Shown one piece after another: positions 24,546 through 33,202 of a DNA stretch of 54,376 nucleotides. Position 1 is the first letter of the stretch, and the number at the start of each line of letters is the position of its first letter. The position numbers and the translations under genes are program-made. The stretch is from NCBI GenBank assembly GCA_016803235.1, contig JADCLI010000040.1, positions 1 to 54,376 on the forward strand, in the 5' to 3' direction. The notes below the pieces were generated by a model. That model worked only from the letters and a program-made list of their open reading frames with translations. It was not told the DNA's origin and did not search any database. This DNA comes from Pimelobacter simplex. Lineage in GTDB: Bacteria; Actinomycetota; Actinomycetes; Propionibacteriales; Nocardioidaceae.

Positions 24546-24640
24546 CTCGAGACGCGCATCGCGGCTTCGCAGGCTCACCCGCGGCGCTCCTCGATCTCCC
24601 GTGCTGGTCCGCAGCGACGCTCGTTCCTCGCCTCGCGGCG
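24546..24640. repeat. Degenerate copy of dispersed repeat with GAGGAACGA loop
   Basis: The gap before purB contains TCTCGAGACGCGC (24545-24557, near TATCGAGACGCC) and TCGTTCCTC (24621-24629), the complement of GAGGAACGA. Arms GCGACGC (24614-24620) and GCCTCGC (24630-24636) pair with one mismatch. Confidence 0.5.
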
Positions 24641-24647
24641 GGCATGG

Positions 24648-24653
24648 GAGAAT
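24648..24653 (+). promoter_or_regulatory. Possible leaderless -10 box of purB
   Basis: GAGAAT ends 8 nt before GTG 24662. It keeps the A at position 2 and T at position 6 of TANNNT but lacks the first T, so it is weaker than those of the other pur genes. Confidence 0.35.
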
Positions 24654-24661
24654 GGCCCACC

Positions 24662-26092
24662 GTGACCGTGCCGAACGTCCTCGCCACCCGCTACGCCGCC
24701 GCCGACCTCACCGCGATCTGGTCGCCCGAGCACAAGATCGTCCTCGAGCGGCAGCTGTGGATCGCCGTCCTCAAGGCACAGAAGGACCTCGGGATCGACG
24801 TCCCCGACGGGGTCGTCGAGGCCTACGAGAAGGTCGCCGACCAGGGAGCCGAGGCGGTCGACCTGGCCAGCATCGCGGCCCGCGAGCGGGTCACCCGCCA
24901 CGACGTGAAGGCGCGGATCGAGGAGTTCGCGGCACTCGCCGGCCACGAGCACATCCACAAGGGCATGACCAGCCGCGACCTCACCGAGAACGTCGAGCAG
25001 CTGCAGGTCAAGCAGTCCCTCGAGCTGCTCGTCGACCGCGCCGTCGCCACCCTGGCCCGGCTCGGCCGCCTCGCCGCCGAGCACGAGGCCACGGTCATGG
25101 CCGGGCGCAGCCACAACGTCGCCGCCCAGGCGACCACGCTGGGCAAGCGGTTCGCGACCGTCGCCGACGAGCTGATGATCGCCGTCGAGCGGATCGAGGA
25201 CCTGCTCGGGCGCTACCCGCTGCGCGGCATCAAGGGCCCGATGGGCACGGCCCAGGACATGCTCGACCTGCTCGGCGGCGACGCCGACAAGCTCGCCGAG
25301 CTGGAGAGGCGGGTCGCCGGCCACCTCGGCTTCGACCGGGTGCTCACCAGCGTCGGGCAGGTCTATCCGCGCTCCCTCGACTTCGACGTGCTCTCCGCGC
25401 TGGTCCAGCTCACCGCTGCCCCGTCCAACCTCGCCACCACGATCCGCCTGATGGCCGGCAACGAGATCGTGACCGAGGGCTTCAAGGAGGGCCAGGTCGG
25501 ATCCTCCGCGATGCCGCACAAGATGAACACCCGATCCTGTGAGCGGGTCAACGGCCTCGCCGTCGTCACCCGCGGCTACCTCTCCATGGTCGGCGAGCTC
25601 GCCGGCGACCAGTGGAACGAGGGCGACGTCTCGTGCTCCGTCGTACGACGCGTGGCGCTGCCCGACGCCTTCTTCGCCGTCGACGGCCTGTTCCAGACCT
25701 TCCTCACCGTGCTCGACGAGTTCGGCGCCTTCCCCGCGGTGATCCAGCGTGAGCTGGACCGCTACCTGCCCTACCTCGCCACCACCAAGGTGCTGATGGC
25801 CGCGGTCCGCAACGGCGTCGGGCGCGAGAGCGCGCACGAGGCGATCAAGGAGGCCGCCGTCGGCACCGCCCTCGCGATGCGCCAGGGCCAGGCCGAGAAC
25901 GACGTCTTCGCCAAGCTGGCCGCCGACGAGCGCCTCGGCCTCACCGAGGAGCAGCTGCAGTCGCTGGTCGCCGAGCCGATCACCTTCACCGGTGCGGCCG
26001 TCGCGCAGACCCAGGAGGTCTGCCGCCAGGTCGCCGCCGTCGTCGCGGCGCACCCGGGCGCCGCCAACTACCAGCCGGGCGCGATCCTCTGA
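24662..26092 (+). CDS. purB: Adenylosuccinate lyase
   Basis: The 476-residue enzyme of the fumarase/aspartase superfamily acts twice in purine synthesis: it cleaves SAICAR to AICAR and adenylosuccinate to AMP, releasing fumarate. The superfamily signature loop GSSAMPHKMNTRSCERV is intact, with the catalytic-type Ser before AMPHKMN. HIHKGMTSRDLTENVEQLQ and the AGRSHNVAAQATTLGKR segment (catalytic His region) are also present. GTG 24662 gives the family-typical N-terminus VTVPNVLATRYAAADL; ATG 24644 would add six residues. The stop overlaps a CTG that seems to start the next gene. Confidence 0.96.
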   Translation: MTVPNVLATRYAAADLTAIWSPEHKIVLERQLWIAVLKAQKDLGIDVPDGVVEAYEKVADQGAEAVDLASIAARERVTRHDVKARIEEFAALAGHEHIHKGMTSRDLTENVEQLQVKQSLELLVDRAVATLARLGRLAAEHEATVMAGRSHNVAAQATTLGKRFATVADELMIAVERIEDLLGRYPLRGIKGPMGTAQDMLDLLGGDADKLAELERRVAGHLGFDRVLTSVGQVYPRSLDFDVLSALVQLTAAPSNLATTIRLMAGNEIVTEGFKEGQVGSSAMPHKMNTRSCERVNGLAVVTRGYLSMVGELAGDQWNEGDVSCSVVRRVALPDAFFAVDGLFQTFLTVLDEFGAFPAVIQRELDRYLPYLATTKVLMAAVRNGVGRESAHEAIKEAAVGTALAMRQGQAENDVFAKLAADERLGLTEEQLQSLVAEPITFTGAAVAQTQEVCRQVAAVVAAHPGAANYQPGAIL

Positions 26093-26490
26093 CGTCGGTC
26101 GAGGTCGCCTTCCCGGTCCCCGCGGACCGGGCGTTCGCCTACCTCGCGGACCCTCGCAACCGTCCGCAGTGGCAGTCCTCCCTGCGCTCCGTCGCGGACG
26201 TACGACACGACGGCGCGGCGTGGACCGACGTGACCGTGGTCCCGGGCGTGCGGCCCCGGATGCGCACGACGCTCACCGAGCCGCCGTACCGCTGGGTCGA
26301 GGAGGGCGTCTGGGGGCCGTTCCGGGCCCGCCTCGAGCTCCGCTTCGCGCCGACAGCGGGCGGCGCCTGCACGGTGGCTGCGGACTTCGCGGTGCGGGGC
26401 CCGGGACTCGGGTGGGTCCTCACCGCCGCCGCCCGGCCCGCGGTCGCGGCCGACCTGAGGCGCGCCGCGCGCCTGGTGGCGCGGGGTTGA
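26089..26490 (+). CDS. SRPBCC (polyketide cyclase/START-like) protein, probable CTG start
   Basis: The 133-residue product reads as a full SRPBCC domain: VEVAFPVPADRAFAYLADPRNRPQWQ is the usual N-terminal strand and W-containing helix, and a curved sheet and the C-terminal helix DLRRAARLVARG follow. The open frame has no ATG, GTG or TTG before 26230, which would cut off about a third of the fold. The only plausible start is CTG 26089, overlapping the purB stop as CTGA, exactly where a coupled ATGA/GTGA would be. It likely binds a small hydrophobic ligand. Its own stop overlaps the TTG of the next gene. Confidence 0.7.
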   Translation: MTSVEVAFPVPADRAFAYLADPRNRPQWQSSLRSVADVRHDGAAWTDVTVVPGVRPRMRTTLTEPPYRWVEEGVWGPFRARLELRFAPTAGGACTVAADFAVRGPGLGWVLTAAARPAVAADLRRAARLVARG

Positions 26491-27668
26491 GCGCACGCCG
26501 CCTCGGCCTGGCCGTCGTCGTCGTGCTGGCGGTCGGCTACTTCCCGCTGGCCTTCACCTACTCCTGGCAGTTCTTCGACACGGGCGCCCCGCGCCTCCAG
26601 GACGCGCTGCAGAGCTCGGCGGTGAGCCACGACTTCGCCCACGGCCACGGCTCGGTCGTCGCGCTCCGGGCCGAGGACTACCGGTCCCACCGGGGCGTGA
26701 TGCTGGTCCACACCTCGGCCGGCGCGCTGGCCCTGGCGTTGGCGACGCTGCAGTTCTCCGCACGCCTGCGGCACCGCCCCGGGGTGCACCGCTGGGTCGG
26801 CCGCACCTACCTGCTGCTCATGGGCACGAGCATGGCCGCGGCGTACGCCTTCCTCGTGGCCGCCCCGCAGATCGACCACTTCGGCGGCACCGCCTTCGAC
26901 CTCCAGCTCTGGGTGCTGGCCGGCTCGACCGTCGCCAGCGCCGTGCTCGCCCTGGTCGCCGTCCGCCGGGGCGACCTCGTCAGCCACCGGGCGTGGATCG
27001 GGATGAACATCGCGTTCATGCTGACCGCGCCCCTGCTGCGGGTGCTCTGGGTCGGCCTCGGCCGGCTCGACCACGGGATCGAGCTGATGGTCGCCCTCGA
27101 CGTCGGCGCCTCGACGCTCGGTGTCGTCGCGCCCGCCGCCGGCGCCCTGGCCCTGCTGTTGAGCCTGGATGCCCGGCGTACCTCACCGGTGGTGCCCCAC
27201 GCCAGGTGGCAGTACGCCGGCGCGCTGCTCGTCTCCCTCGCCGGCTCGGCGTGGCTCGCCGTACGGTTCGCGCCGTTGCCCGATGAGGTCCCCGGTGCCA
27301 GCCTCTGGGTCGGTCACCTCCTCCCGGTGACCGGTTTCGTCCTGGTCCTCCTCGCGGGCGCGCTGCGCGCGGCCGCCGCCGATCGCGGCGTCGCCGAGGC
27401 GCGCTGGCGGACGCTGCTGTGGGGGGCCGCGCTCGCGACGCCCTCGGCGGCCCTCACCACGGTGCTCGCGACACCGGTCCACGGCACCGTCGACGGCTTC
27501 CTCGCCGGCACCATGGTCGGCGCGAGCGGGCCGATCGTGCTGGCGTTCGCGCTGGTCGTCCGCGCGGCGGCCGGATCTGTCGGAGCGGCCGGCGCGGTCG
27601 GCGCGGTCGGAGCGGTCGGAGCGGTCGGAGCGGGCGGAGGAGCGGTCGCTGGCTGCGACCGTCGGTAA
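26487..27668 (+). CDS. DUF2306 multi-pass membrane protein
   Basis: The 393-residue integral membrane protein has about eight to ten hydrophobic segments. The N-terminal half carries the DUF2306-like block, with HRGVMLVHTSAGALALALA, RLRHRPGVHRWVGRTYLL, and DLVSHRAWIGMNIAFMLTAPLLR, including conserved histidines in the membrane. Its function is unknown; related proteins have been compared with haem-binding or ferric-reductase-like membrane proteins, which is only a guess here. The start is taken as TTG 26487, overlapping the previous stop (TTGA). The C-terminus is a low-complexity tail of Gly, Ala and Val encoded by a 9-bp minisatellite. Confidence 0.75.
   Translation: MSARRLGLAVVVVLAVGYFPLAFTYSWQFFDTGAPRLQDALQSSAVSHDFAHGHGSVVALRAEDYRSHRGVMLVHTSAGALALALATLQFSARLRHRPGVHRWVGRTYLLLMGTSMAAAYAFLVAAPQIDHFGGTAFDLQLWVLAGSTVASAVLALVAVRRGDLVSHRAWIGMNIAFMLTAPLLRVLWVGLGRLDHGIELMVALDVGASTLGVVAPAAGALALLLSLDARRTSPVVPHARWQYAGALLVSLAGSAWLAVRFAPLPDEVPGASLWVGHLLPVTGFVLVLLAGALRAAAADRGVAEARWRTLLWGAALATPSAALTTVLATPVHGTVDGFLAGTMVGASGPIVLAFALVVRAAAGSVGAAGAVGAVGAVGAVGAGGGAVAGCDRR
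27579..27641. repeat. 9-bp coding minisatellite
   Basis: Six units of the GTCGGAGCG type (27579-27632) and a degenerate seventh encode repeated VGA triplets at the end of the DUF2306 protein. Units 4-6 are identical; units 2 and 3 differ by one to three bases. Because the unit is three codons long, copy changes keep the frame. Confidence 0.85.
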
Positions 27669-27735
27669 CGTTCCGGCCCTACTCGCCGGTAACTCTGTCC
27701 AAGCGGCGGATCCTGCCGCTACATTCCTCCGAACC

Positions 27736-27751
27736 TGTGATGCAGATCACG
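27736..27751 (+). promoter_or_regulatory. CRP-like operator before livF
   Basis: TGTGATGCAGATCACG matches the CRP consensus TGTGA-N6-TCACA at all but the last base. It lies 16 bp before the GTG start and just ahead of the GGAGGG ribosome-binding site. A short hairpin (27702-27707/27715-27720) and a possible TACATT box (27719-27724) are upstream, so binding here would cover or follow the transcription start. Confidence 0.6.
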
Positions 27752-27767
27752 GTCGGAGGGAGTGCGG

Positions 27768-28556
27768 GTGCTCGCTGTCCAGAACCTCGAGGTGGTGTAC
27801 GACGACGTCGTGCTCGCCCTGCGCGGTGTGAGCCTCGAGGTCCCGGACGGGCGCATCGTCGCCCTGCTCGGCGCCAACGGTGGCGGCAAGTCCACGCTGC
27901 TGCGCTCGCTGTCCGGCCTGCTCGATGTCCACGACGGGGAGATCCGCAAGGGGACGGTCACCCTGGACGGCGCCTCGGTCGGCCAGCTGAGCCCCTCGGC
28001 GCTCGCCCGCCGCGGCATCAAGCACGTGCTCGAGGGCCGCCGGGTCTTCAAGGAGCTGACCACCGAGGAGAACCTCCGGGTCGGCGCCCACGCCGACCGG
28101 CGCAACCTCAAGACCAACCTGGAGCGGGTCTACGGCCTGTTCCCGGTGCTGCGCGAGCGCCGCGACGGACAGGCGGGGCTGCTGTCCGGAGGCGAGCAGC
28201 AGATGCTCGCGATCGGTCGCGCGCTGATGTCGGACCCCCGCTACCTGCTGCTCGACGAGCCGTCGCTGGGGCTCGCGCCCCGCGTCGTCGAGCAGATCCG
28301 CGACATCGTCGTGGAGATCAACGGGCAGGGCACCGGCATCCTCCTCGTCGAGCAGAACGCCACCATGGCGCTGGAGATCGCCCACCACGGCTACGTCCTG
28401 GAGAACGGCCGGGTCGTGATGGACCGGCCCGCGGCCGAGCTGCGCGAGGACGCCGACGTGCGTGAGTTCTACCTCGGGCTCGGCGCCGAGGGAGAGGTCG
28501 CCTCGTCCTTCCGCAACGTCAAGCACTACCGGCGCCGCAAGCGGTGGGCGTCGTGA
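27768..28556 (+). CDS. livF: LivF-type ABC transporter ATP-binding protein
   Basis: The 262-residue ATPase belongs to the branched-chain amino acid (HAAT) family. Walker A is GANGGGKST (35-43), the signature is LLSGGEQQMLAIGRAL, and Walker B is YLLLDEPSLGLAP. The RRGIKHVLEGRRVFKELTTEENLRVGA segment is typical of LivF. The C-terminal tail is longer than in E. coli LivF (FRNVKHYRRRKRWAS). GTG 27768 is preferred over GTG 27762 because GGAGGG is then 7 nt away. It is the first gene of a six-gene operon in which the first five overlap by 4 bp. Confidence 0.93.
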   Translation: MLAVQNLEVVYDDVVLALRGVSLEVPDGRIVALLGANGGGKSTLLRSLSGLLDVHDGEIRKGTVTLDGASVGQLSPSALARRGIKHVLEGRRVFKELTTEENLRVGAHADRRNLKTNLERVYGLFPVLRERRDGQAGLLSGGEQQMLAIGRALMSDPRYLLLDEPSLGLAPRVVEQIRDIVVEINGQGTGILLVEQNATMALEIAHHGYVLENGRVVMDRPAAELREDADVREFYLGLGAEGEVASSFRNVKHYRRRKRWAS

Positions 28557-29335
28557 GCACGACCGCGGGACCGGTGCTCGAGTTCGAGGACGTCCACCTC
28601 TCCTTCGGGGCGGTCAAGGCCGTCAACGGGGTGAGCTTCTCGGTCGCCGAGAACGAGCTGTTCGCGGTCATCGGCCCCAACGGCGCGGGCAAGACCAGCA
28701 TCTTCAACGTCCTGTCGGGCGTCTACCGGCCCCAGCAGGGCCGGGTGACCCTCCACGGCACGTCCCTGCTGGGGATGCGGCCGCCGGCGATCGCCCGGCT
28801 GGGCATGGCGCGCACCTTCCAGAACATCGAGCTGTTCGCCAACCTCACGGTGCTCGACAACCTGATGCTCGGGCGCCACCAGCACATCGGCTACGGCACC
28901 TTCGCCGCGCTGGCGTGGATCGGCCGGGCGCGCAACGAGGAGCTGCGGCATCGGCGCCGGGTCGAGGAGATCGTCGACTTCCTCGAGCTCGAGCAGTGGC
29001 GCAAGCTCCCCGTCGGGCTGCTGCCCTACGGCGTGCAGAAGCGGGTCGAGCTCGGTCGGGCCCTGGCGATGGAGCCACGGCTGCTGCTGCTCGACGAGCC
29101 GGTCGCCGGCATGAACCTCGAGGAGACCGAGGACATGGCGCGCTACGTCCTCGACATCCGCGACGAGCTGAGGATCCCGATGATCATGGTCGAGCACGAC
29201 ATGGGCCTGGTCATGGACATCGCCGACCGGGTCATGGTCGTCGACTTCGGCACTCCCGTCGCCACCGGCACCCCCGCCGAGGTGCAGCGCAACCCCGACG
29301 TGATCCGCGCCTACCTCGGAGGAGCCTCGGCATGA
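28553..29335 (+). CDS. livG: LivG-type ABC transporter ATP-binding protein
   Basis: The 260-residue ATPase has Walker A GPNGAGKTS (41-49), the LivG-typical GMARTFQNIELFANLTVLDNLMLG stretch, the signature variant LPYGVQKRVELGRAL, and Walker B LLLLDEPVAGMN, followed by the VEHDMGLVMDIADRVMVVDFG switch. It should pair with LivF under the LivH/LivM permeases. GTG 28553 overlaps the livF stop (GTGA); GTG 28544 would add three residues. Confidence 0.93.
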   Translation: MSTTAGPVLEFEDVHLSFGAVKAVNGVSFSVAENELFAVIGPNGAGKTSIFNVLSGVYRPQQGRVTLHGTSLLGMRPPAIARLGMARTFQNIELFANLTVLDNLMLGRHQHIGYGTFAALAWIGRARNEELRHRRRVEEIVDFLELEQWRKLPVGLLPYGVQKRVELGRALAMEPRLLLLDEPVAGMNLEETEDMARYVLDIRDELRIPMIMVEHDMGLVMDIADRVMVVDFGTPVATGTPAEVQRNPDVIRAYLGGASA

Positions 29336-31173
29336 GCACCCGCACCGTGGTCACCCGGATCCGCGACCGGGCCCGGTCCGCGCCCAAGGGCGTCGCGATG
29401 CGCGAGAAGCGGCTCGGGATCTGGCACGAGATCACCTGGGCCGACTACTGGGACGCCGTCCTCGACGTCGGGCACGCGCTGCTCGCGCTCGGTGTGCGCC
29501 CCGGTGACCGGGTGTCCGTGCAGAGCGAGAACCGGCCCGAGTGGCTCTTCCTCGACATCGCCACCGTCGCCGTCCGCGCGATCACGGTCGGCCTCTACCC
29601 GACCAACCCGACGGCGGAGACGGCGTACCTGCTCTCCCACAGCGGCGCCTGCCTCCACCTCGCGGAGGACCAGGAGCAGGTCGACAAGGCGTTGGGCGTC
29701 GAGGACGTGCCCGACCTGCGCCGGATCGTGTACGTCGAGCCGCGCGGCCTCGCGCCGTACGACGACCCGCGCCTGATGACCTGGGACCGGTTGCTCGAGA
29801 TGGGCCGCGAGCACCGCGCCGCGAATCCCGGCGCGGTCGAGGCGCTCGTCGACGCCGCGGAGCCGGGCGACGTGATGACGCTGGTCTACACCTCCGGCAC
29901 GACCGGCCCGCCGAAGGGTGCCATGCTCACGATCGGCAACGCCGAGTTCGCCCTCGAGACCGTGCTCGAGCGCAGCCCGTTCGCGCGGCCGGCGCCCGGG
30001 CCGCACGACCTCACGCTGTCCTACCTGCCGTTGTGCCACGTCGCCGAGCGGGTGCTGACCACCTGGTACAACGCCGGTGCCGGCACCCAGGTCAACTTCG
30101 CCGAGTCCATCGAGACGGTGCCGCAGAACCTCCGTGAGGTGCAGCCGACGCTCTTCTTCGCGGTCCCGCGGATCTGGGAGAAGCTGCTCGCGACCGCACG
30201 GATCAAGCTCGACTCCGCGACCTGGGCCAAGCGTCGCTACGCCGCCTTCTGGCTGCGTCGCGCCGACCGGCTCGGCGCCCGGCTCGCCGCCAACGGCGGT
30301 CGCCACACGGCCGGCACCCGGCTGGCGTACGCCGTCGGCTGGGTGCTGTTCTACCGCGCGCTGCGCGACCGGCTCGGCCTGCGCCGGGTGCGGCACGCGA
30401 GCAGCGGCGCCGCCCCGATCGCGCCCGAGGTGCTGCAGTTCTTCATGGGGATCGGGGTCCCCATGCACGAGCTGTACGGCATGACCGAGAACACCGCGAT
30501 CGCGACCGCCAACCGCCCCGGGCGGGTCCGGCTCGGGACCGTCGGCGAGATCCACGACGGCACCGAGGTGCGCCTCGACGACACGACCGGAGAGATCCTC
30601 ACCCGGCACCCCGCGGTGTTCGCGGGCTACTGGCAGGACCCCGACGCCACGGCGCGCACGATCTCCGAGGACGGCTGGCTGCACACCGGCGACGTGGGGG
30701 AGTGGGTGGACGGGACGCACCTGCGGATCACCGACCGGATGAAGGACATCATCATCACCGCGGGCGGCAAGAACGTCGCCCCGTCGGAGATCGAGAACGC
30801 CCTCAAGGCCTCGCCCTTCGTCAAGGAGGCCGTCGTCATCGGCGACGGCCGCAAGTTCCTCACCGCCCTCATCGGGATCGAGCTCGACACCGTCGGCGCC
30901 TGGGCCCAGCAGCGCCGGCTCGCGTTCACGACCTACCGCGACCTCGCGGAGAAGCCGGAGGTCCGGGCGCTCGTGCAGGGCATCGTCGACGAGGTCAACA
31001 GCCGGCACAACCCGGTCGAGCAGGTGAAGCACTTCCGGATGCTCCCCAAGGAGCTCGACCACGAGGACGGTGAGCTCACCGCGACCCAGAAGGTGAAGCG
31101 GTCGGCGATCGACGCGATGTTCCACGACCTGGTCGAGGACATGTACGCCGGCGGGCGCGAGGGGGCGGCATGA
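29332..31173 (+). CDS. AMP-forming acyl-CoA ligase embedded in the transporter operon
   Basis: The 613-residue enzyme activates a carboxylic acid to its CoA thioester through an acyl-AMP. The phosphate-binding motif is LVYTSGTTGPPKGAMLT, then ELYGMTENTAIAT, DGWLHTGDVGEW and ITDRMKDIIITAGGKNVAPSEIEN; LTATQKVKR contains the C-terminal catalytic-type Lys. The long form and motif details fit long-chain fatty acyl-CoA synthetases (FadD15-like) better than acetyl-CoA synthetase. It lies between livG and livH with ATGA overlaps on both sides, so it is made together with the transporter. This suggests the imported substrate is a carboxylate that is trapped as its CoA ester; the identity is unknown. 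Confidence 0.93.
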   Translation: MSTRTVVTRIRDRARSAPKGVAMREKRLGIWHEITWADYWDAVLDVGHALLALGVRPGDRVSVQSENRPEWLFLDIATVAVRAITVGLYPTNPTAETAYLLSHSGACLHLAEDQEQVDKALGVEDVPDLRRIVYVEPRGLAPYDDPRLMTWDRLLEMGREHRAANPGAVEALVDAAEPGDVMTLVYTSGTTGPPKGAMLTIGNAEFALETVLERSPFARPAPGPHDLTLSYLPLCHVAERVLTTWYNAGAGTQVNFAESIETVPQNLREVQPTLFFAVPRIWEKLLATARIKLDSATWAKRRYAAFWLRRADRLGARLAANGGRHTAGTRLAYAVGWVLFYRALRDRLGLRRVRHASSGAAPIAPEVLQFFMGIGVPMHELYGMTENTAIATANRPGRVRLGTVGEIHDGTEVRLDDTTGEILTRHPAVFAGYWQDPDATARTISEDGWLHTGDVGEWVDGTHLRITDRMKDIIITAGGKNVAPSEIENALKASPFVKEAVVIGDGRKFLTALIGIELDTVGAWAQQRRLAFTTYRDLAEKPEVRALVQGIVDEVNSRHNPVEQVKHFRMLPKELDHEDGELTATQKVKRSAIDAMFHDLVEDMYAGGREGAA

Positions 31174-32057
31174 CGCAGTTCCTCGGTGCGGTCGCGGGCG
31201 GGGTCGGCCTCGGCTCGATCTACGCGCTGCTCGCCCTGGGCTTCGTGATCATCTACAAGTCGATGCGGGTCATCAGCTTCGCCCAGCCGGCCTTCATGCT
31301 GGCCGGTGCGGTGCTGGTGTCCTACCTGTCGCCGTCGATCGGCTTCGTGCCGGCCGTCGTGGTCGGAGCGATCGCGATCGCGGGCGTCGCGCTCGTCGTC
31401 GAGCGGGTGGCGATCCGGCCGATGGTCGGCAAGGCGGTGTTCGTGATCGCGATCATCACCATCGGCATCGACATCATCGTCCGGGTCGTCGCGGGCGCCT
31501 TCATCGGCCGCGACCCGCGCCAGGTCGGCGACCCGTGGGGCATCGACGCCTGGGAGGTCGGCGGCGTCTACATCGCGCACCGGCACATCGCGGCGTTCCT
31601 CGTCACCTCGGTGCTGGTGATCGCGCTGTTCGCGTTCTTCCGCTGGACGCCGATCGGCCTGGCGATGCGGGCCTCCGCGCTCGACCAGGAGGCGGCCATG
31701 GCGCAGGGCGTCAGCGTGGGCGCGGTGTTCGCGGTCTCCTGGGCTCTCGCCGGCGGTCTCGCCGCCGTGGCCGGCGTCTTCGCCGCGAGCGGGCGCACCA
31801 TGGACCAGAACCTGTGGCACATCGCGCTGGCCGCGCTTCCGGTGATCATCCTCGGCGGTCTCGACTCGCTCGGCGGGGCGGTGCTCGGCGGGCTGCTGAT
31901 CGGCGTCGCGCAACAGGTCGTGGCGTCGTACCACCGTGAGTGGTTCCCCGGCCTCGACACCAACATCGGCTCGATCACCCCCTACCTCGTCATGCTGGTG
32001 GTGCTCCTCGTCCGGCCCTACGGGCTGTTCGGGACGAAGGAGGTGGAGCGGGTATGA
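31170..32057 (+). CDS. livH: LivH-type ABC transporter permease
   Basis: The 295-residue membrane protein has about eight spans and opens with the LivH-typical GGVGLGSIYALLALGFVIIYKSM. FRWTPIGLAMRASALDQEAAMAQGV carries the cytoplasmic ATPase-coupling loop, and LPVIILGGLDSLGGAVLGGLLIG is the conserved C-terminal motif. It forms the channel with LivM. The ATG overlaps the ligase stop by 4 bp. Confidence 0.93.
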   Translation: MTQFLGAVAGGVGLGSIYALLALGFVIIYKSMRVISFAQPAFMLAGAVLVSYLSPSIGFVPAVVVGAIAIAGVALVVERVAIRPMVGKAVFVIAIITIGIDIIVRVVAGAFIGRDPRQVGDPWGIDAWEVGGVYIAHRHIAAFLVTSVLVIALFAFFRWTPIGLAMRASALDQEAAMAQGVSVGAVFAVSWALAGGLAAVAGVFAASGRTMDQNLWHIALAALPVIILGGLDSLGGAVLGGLLIGVAQQVVASYHREWFPGLDTNIGSITPYLVMLVVLLVRPYGLFGTKEVERV

Positions 32058-33169
32058 CCCCGTGGGGACGGCCGGAGCTCTACACCGCCTACAAGCAGGA
32101 CATGGCGCTGCTCAACACGCGCTCGAAGATGCTCGGTGTGGCGGCGATCCTCGTGGTCGCCGCCCTGATGCCGCTCATGGTGGCCGACGACCTGCTGATC
32201 ATCCTCGGCAACGGACTGGTCCTCGCCATCGGAGCGCTCGGGCTCAACCTCGTCACCGGGTACGCCGGCCAGGTCTCCCTCGGACACGCCTTCTTCGTCG
32301 GCGTCGGCGCCTACACGGCCGCGGTGATGGCCGGCGACCCGGACGGGCGCTACCTCGGGCTCGGCATCGACTTCATGCCCGCCTGGCTGCTCGGCGCGGG
32401 CCTGGTCGCCGCGGCGTGCGGAGCGCTCGTGGCCCCGCTGGCGACTCGGCTGCGCGGCCTGTACCTCGCCGTCGTGACCCTGGGACTGGTGTTCATCGGC
32501 CAGTACTTCTTCTTCGAGTGGAACGAGATGAGCGGCGGCTCGCAGGTCGGCCGAGAGGCGGCGAAGCCGGAGCTGCTCGGCATCGAGTTCACCGTCGACA
32601 ACGGGTTCAAGGGCGGGTGGACCGAGGAGCAGAAGCTGTACTGGCTCTTCCTCGCGATCCTCGTCGTCGCGGCCGTGGCTGCCCGCAACATCGCCCGCTC
32701 CCGGATCGGCCGGGCCTTCGCCGCGATCCGCGACCGTGACGTCGCCGCCGGCGTGATGGGTGTCAACCTCACCCGCTACAAGGTCATCGCGTTCACGCTC
32801 TCGTCGTTCTACGCCGGGGTGGCGGGCTCGCTGATGTTCTCCGCGTTCGGCCACTTCACCCCGGAGTCCTTCAGCCTGCTGATGTCGGTGCAGTTCATCG
32901 CGATCGTCCTCATCGGCGGCGTCGCCACCGTCTCGGGCACGATCATGGGCGCGATGCTCATCGCGCTGCTCCCGCGACTGGCCAGCGAGCTGCCGGCCTT
33001 CCTGCCGTTCCTGTCGGACTCGGCGACCGAGCACCCGAACATCTTCGAGTTCGAGCAGGTCGCGTACGGCGTCCTCATCGTCGCGTTCCTGCTGTTCGAG
33101 CCCCGCGGCCTGTTCGGCGTCTGGCACCGCGTCCGCACCTATTGGAAGAGCTTCCCCTTCTCGTACTGA
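32054..33169 (+). CDS. livM: LivM-type ABC transporter permease
   Basis: The 371-residue membrane protein has the LivM pattern: ALGLNLVTGYAGQVSLGHAFFVGVGAYTAA, FAAIRDRDVAAGVMGVNLTRYK (coupling loop), and IVLIGGVATVSGTIMGAML. A hydrophilic insertion at about residues 160-200 (FFEWNEMSGGSQVGREAA onward) is probably an outer loop. ATG 32054 overlaps the livH stop (ATGA); a longer open frame upstream is discarded because it overlaps livH. Confidence 0.93.
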   Translation: MTPWGRPELYTAYKQDMALLNTRSKMLGVAAILVVAALMPLMVADDLLIILGNGLVLAIGALGLNLVTGYAGQVSLGHAFFVGVGAYTAAVMAGDPDGRYLGLGIDFMPAWLLGAGLVAAACGALVAPLATRLRGLYLAVVTLGLVFIGQYFFFEWNEMSGGSQVGREAAKPELLGIEFTVDNGFKGGWTEEQKLYWLFLAILVVAAVAARNIARSRIGRAFAAIRDRDVAAGVMGVNLTRYKVIAFTLSSFYAGVAGSLMFSAFGHFTPESFSLLMSVQFIAIVLIGGVATVSGTIMGAMLIALLPRLASELPAFLPFLSDSATEHPNIFEFEQVAYGVLIVAFLLFEPRGLFGVWHRVRTYWKSFPFSY

Positions 33170-33202
33170 GCCGGGGACCGCACCGAGAACCCAGGAGGAA
33201 CC

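Noticed and set aside
27579..27641. Frameshift or recombination scar
   Set aside because: The repeats are multiples of three bases and stay in frame to a normal stop, so they are a coding minisatellite.
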